From contig CM060895.1 of the NCBI GenBank assembly GCA_030762935.1, positions 76,491,001 through 76,555,000 on the forward strand: a DNA stretch of 64,000 nucleotides, in the 5' to 3' direction. The stretch comes from Hymenopus coronatus. Lineage: Eukaryota; Arthropoda; Insecta; Mantodea; Hymenopodidae. A program made the position numbers and the translations under genes. The notes below the pieces were generated by a model, which searched no databases, was not told the DNA's origin, and saw only the letters and a list, made by a program, of their open reading frames with translations. This document shows positions 34,606-45,928 of the stretch, piece by piece. Each line of letters begins with the position of its first letter. The first letter of the stretch is position 1.

Positions 34606-35455
34606 AACCATTTTTAGAATATTTTTCAAAAATATTAATTTTCTCGAAAATCACTAACGATTTTGATTAAGACATTTTCATGACAAACGATATGTACATC
34701 TTAAATTTATGGGAGTATCCTCAGAAGATGACCTTTCTTAAAGTAGGCAAGAGCTTCACAAAAACTTACTACACCAAAATTATAGATATCGTTAAAACAC
34801 ACAATTTATGTCATATGCATTTTGTGTAGAGTTAACCGTTTCCAAGATATTTCTTGTTAATTATATCAATTTTAAACTATGTACTTACTCTTTTATTTCA
34901 AACGGGAAGTCATCTATAGTTTCTTCGCTTTTGGTTTATTCCTGGTAAGCAAAGAGAACCGAATCAAATGTTTCACGCTTTTAAAATTGACTATCGCTCT
35001 AGCACAGTGTATTCCCTTATTTCTCTTGTATTTACAAAAAAAAAATGAAATGGACGCTCATTAACTACAGTGGCTCTCAAATTCTATATTGGGCGTGAAA
35101 GACTGCTTAATTTTGCTCAGAGGCCTCTTTACCAGGCTTGAGGTTCTTGCCGTAAATCTACGACACTGGACCAACGGCTTTACTTTACTTTCCTTCCAAG
35201 GGCAGGGATGCCGAGGATTTTTACACCCGAAAAAATCCATCGTCCTCCGCCTGTTTTGAATTTGCGACCTCGGGTATATCATTCATGATAACTATTGCAC
35301 GACGGAGAGCGACCACTTACAAAGAAGCAGGTAATCAGTCAATTTATGGTAATACTTTTATTGATTAGTATATTGTAGATAAAAGAATAATCTTTAGTAA
35401 GAACAGGTTGTTTGTGGAACAGTTAGAGTAAGTCGTGTGAATGAAATACATCAGA
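34606..35455 (+). repeat. Family A element interrupted by SINE S1
   Basis: It starts mid-element (TTTCTCGAAAATCACTAACG) and runs to TGTATTTACAAA. It is interrupted by S1 at 35039-35316, then ends AAGTCGTGTGAATGAAATAC and ATCAGAC. The next A copy begins four bases later. Confidence 0.85.
35039..35316 (-). mobile_element. tRNA-derived SINE S1 inserted into family A
   Basis: Minus-strand S1 body with the characteristic tail (the plus strand shows an A run, then ATGAAATGG) and a somewhat eroded head near 35290-35312. A TTACAAA duplication (35032-35038 and 35317-35323) flanks it. Intact A copies have one such CTTACAAA. Confidence 0.8.
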
Positions 35456-35458
35456 CTT

Positions 35459-36223
35459 TTACTTTCTCTAGCCCCTTATGTACGATATACATAGGGGATA
35501 AAGAATTACTGTATTCCACCCAAAAATTCGATACCTAGATTTCACCGAAAATACAAGTTTTAGGACCCCCTAAATCCAAAAATAAATTCAGAAAAAGGTC
35601 CGGGTGTGTATGTGTCTGTTTATCTGAGCAGCATAGCTCAAAAACGAAAAGACGGTTAATTACCAAATTTGATATTTAAGTTTCGCATCTTCCAAGGATG
35701 TGACACAAAGATTTTAAAAAAAAAAATCCTCCCCTAATTGCCCTTTACGTGGAAAATTTTTGAAAATTTAGTTTTTATTAAAAATGGCTCTTATGATTTT
35801 TACTAAAATGCCACATATTAAAGCCATTTCCACCACAAATAAAATGCATATCTTGATTTTTCTAGGTATAACTTCTGAAGGCCTGTTTATTCTGGATGAA
35901 TTTTTGCAGAAATTTGCATAACTGGTAAACCGTAAGAGAGAGACAAAAGCTTATTACACAAAACATGTAGATCACGATAAAACATACAACAAATGTAATA
36001 TACATGTTTTCGTGGAGTTGGCCGTTTTCGTGGAGTTGGCCGTTTTCGAGATATTCCATATTACTGACTTCATTTTTAAGGTACTTAAACTTCTCTCATA
36101 CGGGAGCTTGTCAACACTTGACCACGCAAAGAAACGTATTTCAATCCCATAGCAACCACATTTTAAAACATTTGACTGTCGCTTTAGCCTAGCGTATTTC
36201 TATTCTACTTATAAAGGGACTAA
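35459..36223 (+). repeat. Family A element, tandem with the previous copy
   Basis: It starts TTACTTTCTCTAGCCCCTTA with a stem-loop and continues through all interior blocks to about GGGACTAAGTGATAGC, where the last ~120 bp are lost. A 20-bp local duplication of CGTGGAGTTGGCCGTTTTCG occurs at about 36011-36050. Confidence 0.88.
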
Positions 36224-36954
36224 GTGATAGCTTTTTAGAGATGTATTTCAGATGATGGTCTTGAATGAATGTCATTAACTTCTGTATTGTAGATTGATTC
36301 ATTCATCTCATTTTCTCACTGGTAAACTGTGGACCATCTATCCACATGTTGGGCTGAAATTTAGCTGAATACATATCGAACTGAACATGTTTTCCAGTGC
36401 CCATGAAAACAATTTTGTTTAGCCAAGACAAATTGTGTTTTGAAAGACTTGCTGGCCAGTGAAGACACTTGTTAACTGCCAACAGGTTGAACTCAACATA
36501 TTTAGTTGACTGCTGAGGCAGTGGAGACCTGCTAAACACCCTATATCTATATTACAATAGCACAAGCAATAAAACAAAAAATACAAAAATACAAGGGTGA
36601 AATAATGAGCAAGAGTTGCTGTACGAGTTCTAAATGGAATCAAATTACTGCTGATTTTAAACAAACACTACAGAAAAGAAAACTGAATGTGTTGCACAGT
36701 TCAGCTGTATTAATGCTGTCCCCTCTTAATTTTGCATCTAGCAAAATGATAGGCATACTCTGCTTTTGCTTATATGTTATACACAAGAAACCTGGAAATT
36801 CTTTGCTCCCAATTTTCTTCTGGTTTAGAAAGGAAAAATGGGATGACATTAATGCAGCTTAGTCCACATATTGTCATTGGTGGTGGCGGTGGTGATAAAA
36901 GCTACACCATCTTTTAAGGTACATATCTTTGAACAGGATACTTTTCTAGAAAAA
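36224..36954. other. Unassigned stretch
   Basis: Several overlapping frames on both strands (36303-36862) cover the same bases and share no motif I know. No repeat found. Confidence 0.3.
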
Positions 36955-37066
36955 AGTTGTTTCTGCTAGTGCTCTAGCATTAAACAGATAGAAGAATAAG
37001 ATTATTAACAATGTGTTACAGAGAAGATGTAGAGAAAGCCGTGTGAATGCAGTACATCATATTTTT
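36955..37066 (+). repeat. Family A distal-end fragment
   Basis: GTTTCTGCTAGTGCTCTAGC and TAGAGAAAGCCGTGTGAATG mark the last ~110 bp of a plus copy. Confidence 0.7.
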
Positions 37067-39057
37067 ATTCTAAGATTTTAAGACTTTTTAGAACTAGTGA
37101 AGCCATGCATTTTGTAAGAAATTGGTATCATACTATTCATACTATCTAATCGATAGAGATGCACACTGCAGCAATAACACTAAGAACAAAGGGTCATTAA
37201 CAAAACTGCAGCTCGCTGTTAAGCCGTTATGTATAAATAAGGACGTAATAAAGATAAACGTGCAATTTCTGTTACAACTTGTAGGTAATTGAAGCAACTG
37301 TAATGCACTCGAAAAGAACCCCCCCCCCGTCCATGGGCTGGCGCGGTGCATGGGTTAATGTGAAAACCCTGTATGGACGTTATCAGCAGCGCCCAGCCTC
37401 AAAAGTACAACGTATCGTAACCGAATAAAGCAGAAACTATAGAGCGGAACATGGTCACATTCAGTGCCTCTTGATTCTTCCAGCAGAGCGAGCATGGAGC
37501 GGAAGATGGCGGGCCGGCACAACTGCTATGTGCAAAGGCCCTCTGTCCCATTTATATCTAATGAGATATTGCTCTGCCTGCATGGTTGATAGCACAGCAG
37601 ATCTGGCTGACAATGATGGGGCTCATACGGACAAGCAAACACGAACGCGATTATTGTCATAATGCTTGCCTGCCTGCTTCTATCTCTCAGCCTGTTGGAG
37701 TTTGACTAACCAAATTTATAATGAGTAGAGCGAGCCACGAGTGTGACCTCAGACCACACAGGAGATACAGTTTAACGCAAATATGTGCTGCGTTTCCTTC
37801 GAGTTTGCTTCGTTAACTATTCAATGAATTGTTTATAATGTTCGATGCGAACGGAGGCCTTTCCATTTATTTGAAACGAGCGTTTCTGGGGAGGAAGAGG
37901 CACACCTGCTTATATTTACATTAATGCTTAGTAAAACTCGATATTAATTTGATATCATCAGTGCATCGACCTGGCAATCAACAGAATATATGTATAATAT
38001 TGTTGGGATGTAAGAAAATTGTTCGTTGTTAGTTAACGTAGCTGTAAACCTACTGAAATAAAAATGTCATTGATGTAACCGTTAGCGATCTGTCAAACAT
38101 TTCCTCCTAAAAACATCTTATTTACATATATGGAAACAAAAAAAAAAAAAAAGAAATTATCGATGCATTTGGTTTTATATAGTAATTTTATTATTTAATG
38201 TTGGCATAATCCTCTTATCAATTCCACACCTTAGATTCTGCTGATATATGATTGGTTTGAAGTGTCCAGCGAAAGGCATAGGAAACGTATTTTACCTGTG
38301 TAGCTGTAAGACAATGGTTAGACGAGGCTCTCTCCTATTGGTTTGATATCAAACGTCTAACACTCAAGCCCTAACCAATGAATAGGGGCGACTCGGAAGC
38401 AAAGGAAAGTGTGGCGTAAGACAAACATTACGTGAAGTGGCCTTGTGTCTTTTATTTGTATTTCATTTGAAAGGAACAAAGTACATGGACAACAAACTAA
38501 AAATAGGTATTAAGTTTTACAAATAAAAGCCAAAAATTAGGGTAAGGAACTGAGTTACCTATACAGAACTGAATCGCATAACATGAAAAAGCATTTTAAA
38601 ACAGGAACAGTTTTTCTTTTTTTCTTGTGTGCGGCAATTCTCTTTATATTCTTTTTCAAGCAAATAGTTCTGAATAACCTTAAGCAATTATGGAAAGGTA
38701 GCACCTATCAGAATAAAAATGCAATGCCGTTGTTGGGGTCCGAGGCATCACTTTTCGTTTTCTCGTATAATGTTGGAGAGTTTTATATATTTGTGTGAGT
38801 TTTTTATATCTATTGGCGCAGTTGAATATAGTTCTATTCGGAGGTAACCCAGATTCGGAGGTAACCCATGCAATGTTGCTTATATTATTTTACTGAATCT
38901 ATTCTAAACGGTACACAAGGAATATTATTTATTTAAGAATAATTCATCACCACTGTACTCATTGTCAACCTGTTTCTTCATCTACAGTTCGTTTCAGTCT
39001 GTTTATCAGCCAAATTTAAGAATTGCGTGCCATGCGGTTCAAGGTTTACCCATACTT
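37067..39057. other. Largely unique stretch
   Basis: Holds a (C)8 run near 37320 and a relatively GC-rich patch at 37450-37650 with small frames. There are no family A or SINE blocks. One weak coding candidate at 38583 is listed separately. Confidence 0.35.
38583..38798 (+). CDS. Possible signal-anchor-encoding exon (weak candidate)
   Basis: The frame begins MKKHFKTGTVFLFFLCAAIL, that is, a short basic stretch followed by ~20 hydrophobic residues (about 9-28), then a polar stretch (NNLKQLWKGSTYQNKNAMPL). This layout fits a type II membrane anchor such as those of Golgi glycosyltransferases and sulfotransferases. A weak splice donor (CTC|GTATAA at about 38764) could end the exon. No second exon or family match is seen, and the frame is short enough to occur by chance. 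Confidence 0.15.
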   Translation: MKKHFKTGTVFLFFLCAAILFIFFFKQIVLNNLKQLWKGSTYQNKNAMPLLGSEASLFVFSYNVGEFYIFV

Positions 39058-39160
39058 AATGTAAAGGATAGTTGGGATGAGAAGGTTTTCATGAAAATGT
39101 TCGTGTCAAAACTTTGTTATTTAAATATTAAATTTATACACAAATACACACATACAACAT
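39058..39160 (-). repeat. Family A fragment
   Basis: GTAAAGGATAGTTGGGATGA then GAAAATGTTCGTGT match the family interior. It is short and diverged. Confidence 0.55.
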
Positions 39161-39199
39161 TGCCTATTTTCATTTTATCATGCCTTTATGTAAACGCAA

Positions 39200-39465
39200 A
39201 TGGTGGATATAGAAGACATTGTATGCCACCCAAAAATTCGAAGGAAATATGTTTTGTGGTCCCCTGAGGCCGTAAAAACATTTTTAGAAAAAGGTCCGTG
39301 TGTACAGCATATATAAAAAAACGAAAAGTTGGTTGAATACCAAACTTGATATTTATGTTTAGTAGCTTTCAAAGTTGCGACACGAAGATTTTCAAAAAAA
39401 TCCCCTCTCCACTAATTACCCTTTGCATGGAAAAAATTTGTTTTTCTCAAAAATGACTAACAATT
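39200..39465 (+). repeat. Family A fragment, first ~270 bp without the stem-loop
   Basis: GCCACCCAAAAATTCGAAGG, TTTTAGAAAAAGGTCCGTGT and GTTGCGACACGAAGATTTTC follow the family order. It ends near AATGACTAACAATTTCACT. Confidence 0.8.
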
Positions 39466-39594
39466 TCACTGACGCTAAAGACCCAGTACAAATGAGCAGA
39501 CGAGAGTAAAACGGTTTGGAATGAGGGAAAGAAGTAAATTGATCTTGCACTGTCAAGTGGCGTTGTTTTAAGTTACGACTAAACAGGGTGCTTG

Positions 39595-39725
39595 CTGGTC
39601 CCCATGGCCACGCTCGCTAAAGTAAGCTTTGGTGCTTCGTGGCGCAAGGGATCGGATGTTTGAGTTCCCTTTTGCGCATGGTGTCAGTGGTGTGTTTTTG
39701 TGTTCTAAAAACAAAAAAAAAAAAC
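39595..39725 (+). repeat. Possible SINE remnant
   Basis: A moderately GC-rich block with CGTGGCGCAAGGGATCGGAT, a weak B box (GTTTGAGTTCCC) and an A-rich end at 39708-39724. No second copy is found here. Confidence 0.25.
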
Positions 39726-40650
39726 AGCCTGCAATGCATTCACAAGCCCATGTAGGACATTTTCTGTAATAAACGAGAGTAAATTGAGTTTACAATGTAT
39801 TCTACCACAGTAAGAACACGCCTGAAGAGAACTATCTCAGACGAGGCAGTAGCCTTTTAATCACATTTCTATACTTATTATATGTGACTATATATTATAA
39901 GACATAATAGCTTCCAAAGTCGGCCTAATATTTCTTAGATAGTTTTAACTGTGTCGAGAGTTGGGAATCTGATATTTTATTTGCTGCATTCCGGAAAAAA
40001 GGACACGAAATGCATATTAGGAAAAGCGCTAATTTCCTAAACAATGTATTTCTAGCAGGAGTTTCGTAAACGCTATTGTTACATACTTCCAGCAAATGTG
40101 TCACTGAATGATAACTAATTTTATCTGCAACTGCAAGTAAATGCTTTCGGTCCCATTGCCAAAGTAAACACGAAATGTATTCGCTATATGCAAAATTAAC
40201 AGAATAATTCGTCCACTCCTCTTTTAACTTGTGTTTCTTAGACTTGCATATCCAAAGAAAATAAAAATACGTCTGGTAATGTGATTTTATTGTAATTGCA
40301 AACGCTTGACTGGGACTCAGGTATTACCACGATTTTCATTTGTGCTATCCTGGTATATGTCACGCGAGTAAGAATAGACAAAACCTATTGGGTAAGTAAC
40401 CTTTTCATCCCTCATTCCCGCTTGACGCTCCCACAGAGAAGGTTGACTTTATAAGCAATGTGTTAATCTAGTCGAACACGTGCAGTATTACCTTAGCATT
40501 AGAACTTCAGTATGAGTACAGATATGCTGAGAGGGGTCAAGTATTGTCCAACCAGAAAGCTTGGGGATCACCAGTTCATAACTCATAATTTCATTTGTCG
40601 CAAGTTACGTTTCTTGTCTATCCGCTTCGCTTTTAAGAGCATAGCAAACA
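39726..40650. other. Unassigned stretch
   Basis: No gene or repeat recognised. Confidence 0.3.
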
Positions 40651-40654
40651 GGTG

Positions 40655-40845
40655 AAAGACATGGGTGGAGTCAGATCCCGTCTTACGGATTCGGCTTACC
40701 CTCAACCAGGCATGAACGTGAGGAAGTGGATGTTATGAAATACAAGCAAAATGGATGATAGGGAAGGTGATGGAGGAATTGGTGGAATGAATGACGGGGG
40801 AAACCGGAGGATCCAGAAGACCCCGTCTTAGGATTACCCCTTTCC
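40655..40845 (-). mobile_element. SINE S2 body fragment
   Basis: The plus strand shows AACGTGAGGAAGTGGATGTT, GGTGATGGAGGAATTGGTGG and GGGGGAAACCGGAGGATCCA, the same blocks as 50060-50320. The tRNA head is not present. Confidence 0.65.
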
Positions 40846-41439
40846 AAGCGTATTTTTAATTTGACTTACAGTTTAGACAGTGACATCATTCCATTACATT
40901 CACCACCGTGTTTACGAGCATGACGACATTCATGGTATGTGAAGGGGTCTATTAAATCCATTTTGAGGCCAGTGACGGTAAGCCAAGCTCATCTCATGAG
41001 CCTGGGTTTAAATATACTGCTAAGACACAGTGAATAACATAATTTAAACATTTCGGAAATAGGGGAAAAGTCTAAGATGTAATAGATGAAGAATAAACTC
41101 CTTTCTAGACAAACAAAAATTATTCACTGACTGTCGACAAGGCAAACGAAAACGAAACTGACCCGGCGGAGGGGGAGTGAGGAGTAAAGGAGAGAAATCT
41201 TCATTAAAATGCATTTTAAACAAAAAGAAAGCAAACAAACATCAGCTTTCCATTTCGAAAACAAGAAAACGAAACTTGGTCATTAAATGCAGTGAGTAGA
41301 TCTAAAGGAAGCAATTTCAACGCTATGCTATTAGCTGCTACAACCAGCTTTAGAAAGAACACCGCGTTCTATTTCAGGTTCAAGGTTCTAATGGTGCATT
41401 GTTAAACTTCTGAATCTGATACAATATATTCACAAGACT
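40846..41439. other. Unassigned stretch
   Basis: No gene recognised. The 64-codon minus frame at 41044-41238 lacks any motif. Confidence 0.3.
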
Positions 41440-42592
41440 CTCTCAACCCATTTTTCAGCAAGCTATTCTTATAGCTACGATAAACATTTCTAGAAACGGT
41501 TTTATTCCTTGTTAAGTACAATGGGAAACAAAGGAATACAGTAAGCTTCAGCGATAAAAATAATTTTAAAAAACAGCTCTAATCTTTTAAGCTTATCGCC
41601 CTCCGTGGTGTAATAATTACCATGCTAACCTCATATATGCAAGGTCGCGGGTTCAAACCCGGCGGAGATTGATGGATTTTTTCGGGCGTAAAAATCCTTA
41701 GCATGGCTTCCTTCGGAAGGGAAGTAAAGTCGTTGGTCCCATGTCGTAGATTTGCGGCACGTAAAAGAACCTCAAGCCTAATAGAGATGCCTCTGAGCAA
41801 AATTAAGTTGTCTTTTATGCCTAGCATAGACCGGGACATATAACCATAGCAGTTAAAGAGCGTCCATAAATAAAACGTCATTTCATTTTTTTTTTTTTTA
41901 TTTTTTATTTTAAGCTTGGAAATTCCATTATCATTAAATGACCAGGAAAAGAAAAGAGGGGGAGGGAAGATATGTCTTACCAATTGAGCGAATTATAACA
42001 ATTGCAAAATTTAAACCAATAATATGGGATATTTCAGAAATGGTTAACTATTCAAACTAATGTACTTGATATACGAGGTGATTCAACGGGATCAGCATTT
42101 TTATGCAATAAGATTTGTTCCATTTCTTACGGTTTAGCAGTTTTGCAAATATAATTCAGAATAGAGAGGACGTCAGAGGCTATTTACAGACAATTTAAGG
42201 TATACGTTGCCAAAAAAAGTGCTTTAAATATTTCGTATTTTAATTAAAATTGGTGTGAGCTATTTATGGCAAAATCGTATTTCTTAAGAGTTTTCCATCT
42301 AGAAGTTAGTTTCAGATGGGGAATTTTTTTATTTTTTTTTTAAATCTTAGTGCCATATCCTTGTAAGACATTAAACTTAAATCCCAAGTTTGGTATTGTA
42401 TCAACTTTTAGTTTTTGAGCTGCCTGTGTGTGTGTTTTACGGATACGCACATATTCATACCGAGACATTTTCCTTAAAATGTTTTATACAGGGATCTTAA
42501 AGCGTGTACTTCTGGTGAAATCTCGGTATCGAATTTTTGGGTGGAGTTCAATACCTTCTCTGGCTAGGTACTATGAACTAAACAGAAAAAGT
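41440..42592 (-). repeat. Family A element interrupted by SINE S1
   Basis: The first part (41440-41594) holds CTACGATAAACATTTCTAGA and AGCGATAAAAATAATTTTAA. After S1 the copy continues from about 42000 (TTTAAACCAATAATATGGGA) to the stem-loop end CTTCTCTGGCTAGGTACTAT. About 80 bp after the SINE (41918-41998) is not recognisable as family A. Confidence 0.8.
41595..41907 (+). mobile_element. tRNA-derived SINE S1, full length, T-rich tail
   Basis: Head ATCGCCCTCCGTGGTGTAAT, B box GGTTCAAACCC, S1 body, and a long T-rich 3' tail (41885-41910). It is flanked by the 10-bp duplication TTTTAAGCTT (41585-41594 and 41908-41917). This is the best S1 reference in the window. Confidence 0.92.
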
Positions 42593-42929
42593 AACAAGCT
42601 ATAATTATTGAAAGATAAAAGCACCTCATATATTCACGAGAAACAACTGAATGCCCTGTAAACATTTCAAAACCATTTAACAATTCTAAAATTACAGTAA
42701 ATATTTCGGAGATAGTTTCCGATACAAATACTTATTTTATAATTATAAATTTGAGATCTTTAAGTTTTCTACAGCCAGTCTGAAATGTTTGATGGTTTCA
42801 CTGTTTAACACAATTGAATACGAGTAAAAAAGGCTTCAAAGCTATTTATAGAAAATTTACGCTCTGTTCAGCTTTCAATATCACAAAAATGTTTAAGTAG
42901 TTAAAGCTATTTTTAGAAAATTATAAATA

Positions 42930-43130
42930 ATTTGCCTGCAGTCGCCTCTCACCTAGACGGCCCAGGTTCGATCCCAAGCGACCACATGTGATATTTGTGG
43001 TGGATAAGCGGCGCAGGGTGGGTTTTTTCCGGGTTCTCCGGTTTCCCCCGCCATCGCATTTCACCGGTACTCCATCTTCAATTCATGTAAGACCAGCGTC
43101 ATTGCCTGCGGTGCCACAAGAGGTAAAATA
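42930..43130 (+). mobile_element. tRNA-derived SINE S2
   Basis: The head CAGTCGCCTCTCACCTAGAC with B box GGTTCGATCCC is followed by GATATTTGTGGTGGATAAGC, CTCCGGTTTCCCCCGCCATC and GCCTGCGGTGCCACAAGAGG. The first half of the head (A box) is lost. Confidence 0.8.
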
Positions 43131-43495
43131 AGAGGTTAAACATTACAAAAAAGGGTAGTTAGGGCTGGTTTTTAAGTGTGCTTCATATAAGTAGATTATC
43201 TGGCATATAAAACAGCTCCGATACACCAGCGTCCTTAACAAACTATTCCTTTTTATATAAAGTACAGTTCGTGGAAAAAAGATTTTCCTAAAACAGTTTT
43301 CCTAGCATTATTACTGAACTATAATGTTCACAAATAGACTGACAGAGAAAACAACCCTGCCAATAAATCCAACTGACAGCTCATGCTAATCTGCGCACGG
43401 CATACCATCTCGTGACCTGCATATGGCTAACTAACGTAGCTCATCAAATGAGCCAGATGCTGATGCACAATGCGCCACGTCTTGCACAAGGCCTC
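43131..43495. other. Unassigned stretch
   Basis: A short family-A-like piece AAAAGGGTAGTTAGGGCTGG lies at 43152-43171. Otherwise nothing is recognised. Confidence 0.3.
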
Positions 43496-43499
43496 AAAA

Positions 43500-43862
43500 A
43501 TCCGCAACTGAATTAACATAACTCCATGGCACGACGGCTCACGGGAAACCTTGGCCTACCGCCCGGCCGCTGCGTCCCCCATCTCGGTCCACTACAGACG
43601 TATTGGATGGGGTGCAGTATTGGAGGGTGAGACGTGGTCAGCGCCTCGAGCTCCTCCCGGCCGGTTAATGCGGTCCTCACGACCTGGAGCCGCTACTTCT
43701 CCATCAACTAGCTCCTCAATTGGCCCCCCAGGGATCTCACGAGGCTGAGTGCACCCCGATCCAGGTCTCCCAGCGGGGGAAAAATCCCCTCGCCGGTACT
43801 GGGAATCAAACCCAGGTCTCCCGCTTGGTAGGCAGCTGCGCTACCACCGCGCTAAGGAGACG
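43500..43862 (-). mobile_element. GC-rich tRNA-derived SINE S5
   Basis: Minus strand: GTCTCCTTAGCGCGGTGGTA, GCGCAGCTGCCTACCAAGCG, B box GGTTTGATTCCC, then a GC-rich body (GAGGAGCTAGTTGATGGAGA, GGTCGTGAGGACCGCATTAA). It is much more GC-rich than its surroundings. The overlapping plus frames at 43551-43998 are not genes. Confidence 0.75.
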
Positions 43863-44404
43863 ACCCCCGCAACTGAATTCTGGGGGAAAAAACGAAACAC
43901 CCTTGCCCATTACGCCATTCTGTTGTTGGACCTCAAAATGTGTATTAACACTAAAATCTGAATGTCAAATCGATTGCAGTACATCTTTACCCATATAAAG
44001 AACTAATTTAAAGAATACGTAAACTAATTTTAAGAATATCCCTGAGAAAACGATTTGATAAACATACTAAGAATATCTTTCTATTGCAAATTCCTTTCAG
44101 AAAATTCCTGCCAAGAGTAGTAAGCGAGAGTAGAACGGGGAGCTAGAAAATAACGATTTTCTTTGTTACTTGGAACACAATAGCGTGTTTTAAGGAGAGT
44201 AGTTCAGTTCTTGAAAGCTATATCGCACCCCAGTCGAAGTTCTCGAACCTTTACTGCAGGAAGAAATGCGTTGATCGCTTGCAAACTACTATTGTTAAAC
44301 TTGAACTTTTCAAAGAGCTATTAGCTAAAGTCCAAGTATGGAGCTGAGATTTTATATTAATTTGATGACATTTGTTGACAGATTTCCAAACTGTTTGAAA
44401 TACT
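43863..44404. other. Unassigned stretch
   Basis: No gene or repeat recognised. Confidence 0.3.
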
Positions 44405-44585
44405 TACAAAATTTATAGCAGTGGAGAAAATAAAAAATAACGAAAATCTCACAAATTGAAGGATAATTTGGAGTTACATAATTTTCCTGAACAATCCTGG
44501 TGTTGCCAGCTTCGGAAGATCTCGAAATAGAATACTAAATTTGGTTATTTACCACTGAATCCTTTAAATTTCTGAACGTTCAAAT
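44405..44585 (-). repeat. Very diverged family A fragment
   Basis: GAAGGATAATTTGGAGTTAC, CTTCGGAAGATCTCGAAATA and ATACTAAATTTGGTTATTTA recall the family interior in order. Similarity is low. Confidence 0.4.
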
Positions 44586-45756
44586 GCTAATATACGAAAC
44601 CTAAGCTAATAGGTTTTTTGTGGCCTGACTTTTCCAAAACACGAACATAATTACCCTGGCTATTTTGACTTCATGGGACTTCCTTTGTTCCAACCCTTCA
44701 CTTACATTACTAGTGAGTTTACCCAGTAACAAAATTATAAGCCAAGATTTATATTTCCGGTTAACTCAAACATATGAAGCTATTTATAACAATCATTTCT
44801 GTATTCCATAGTTGCTCTATAAAATAAATATTAGCTTAATACTCTGATAATTCCGGCATGAATCCTAATATAGCCTAATGCTAAGCTTCTAGTACCATCA
44901 CCACCTAAAGAGAAAGCGTCAAATTTTAGCACATGGCCTGATGTCACAGCATTTGGGCGTTGTGATACAGTAAGCACATGTTTGATTTTATGTAAAATTC
45001 TGAGAATATTTCTATTAGTGGTTTTAAACTGTACTCTACTGTTAAGAAGACCAACCTGTGAAAATTGACCGAACTTCTTGAAAATGTCGATTTTGGGATT
45101 TTAAAACATTAATAGGCCGAAATTATTTTCAGCTACTTGCAATTTATCTTTTAAATGCGAGTTTTAATGGCAACAAATGACATTTCTAATGTAAAAATGT
45201 GTAAACGTTTGTGATGCTCCTGGTGGTGCACATTTCAACCAATCAGTTTGCTTTTTCTATCGAGTTAATTTTCTAAGTAAGTAAAACCAACTATGTACTT
45301 GTATTAACAAAACTAATTAATCCACAAAAATGGTGAACAAATAATTTATCGTGCCATTTGCAGCAATAATATTTATTTCTAGTGAAACTCATTCGATAAG
45401 TTTTTAACGTGATATTCCCGCAGTGTAAATATAAAGTTTTGTTATAAAATTTTGGGAACTGAAGTCCAAGGAGCTTTTTTGATAGGGTAGTTAAAAAAAC
45501 AAACCGTATGCATTTGTCTTAATATTTCAGAATAGTTGAAGAAAGCAGCAGAGGTAGGTGGTAAAAAAGTAATATAGTTGCTTAAGACACATTGACTTTG
45601 AAATGTTCACAGGTTGGTGCCCCTTAAAGCCATAATCCCTCAGAAGTGTACTATATTTACCACATTTAACCGAATGAAACTGTTATCTTAAAATAACAAA
45701 CATTTTTGTGCAACTTGGATTTTATTATAAACAAGTATTTTCTTTAAGAAATGTAT
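44586..45756. other. Unassigned stretch
   Basis: Mostly unique AT-rich sequence up to the mariner element. No gene recognised. Confidence 0.35.
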
Positions 45757-45925
45757 ATATACAGGCTGTTTCAAAAATACGGGGCATAATTTCAGGTATG
45801 TATTTCCCATATGTAGATAATCAAATTAGTTCATAATAACATGTGTCCGGAAATGCTTCATTTCCGAGTTATGGCCTTCACAACGTTGAAATTCACTGGA
45901 ACGTTTTTCTTTCCGCAGGTTGTTG
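45757..45925. repeat. Left inverted repeat of the mariner-type element
   Basis: It matches the reverse complement of the right end, from TACAGG through CATGTGTCCGGAAATGCTTC and further to GGAACGTTTTTCTTTCCGCA. The terminal ~130 bp pairs with the outer right repeat and the inner part with the second right-hand repeat. Confidence 0.85.
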
Positions 45926-45928
45926 TCA

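Noticed and set aside
41579..41983. 134-codon minus frame
   Set aside because: It is antisense to SINE S1 and its T-rich tail (poly-Lys). It is repeat-derived.
43551..43998. Overlapping 65-92 codon plus frames
   Set aside because: They lie in the GC-rich SINE S5, where long open frames are expected from composition.
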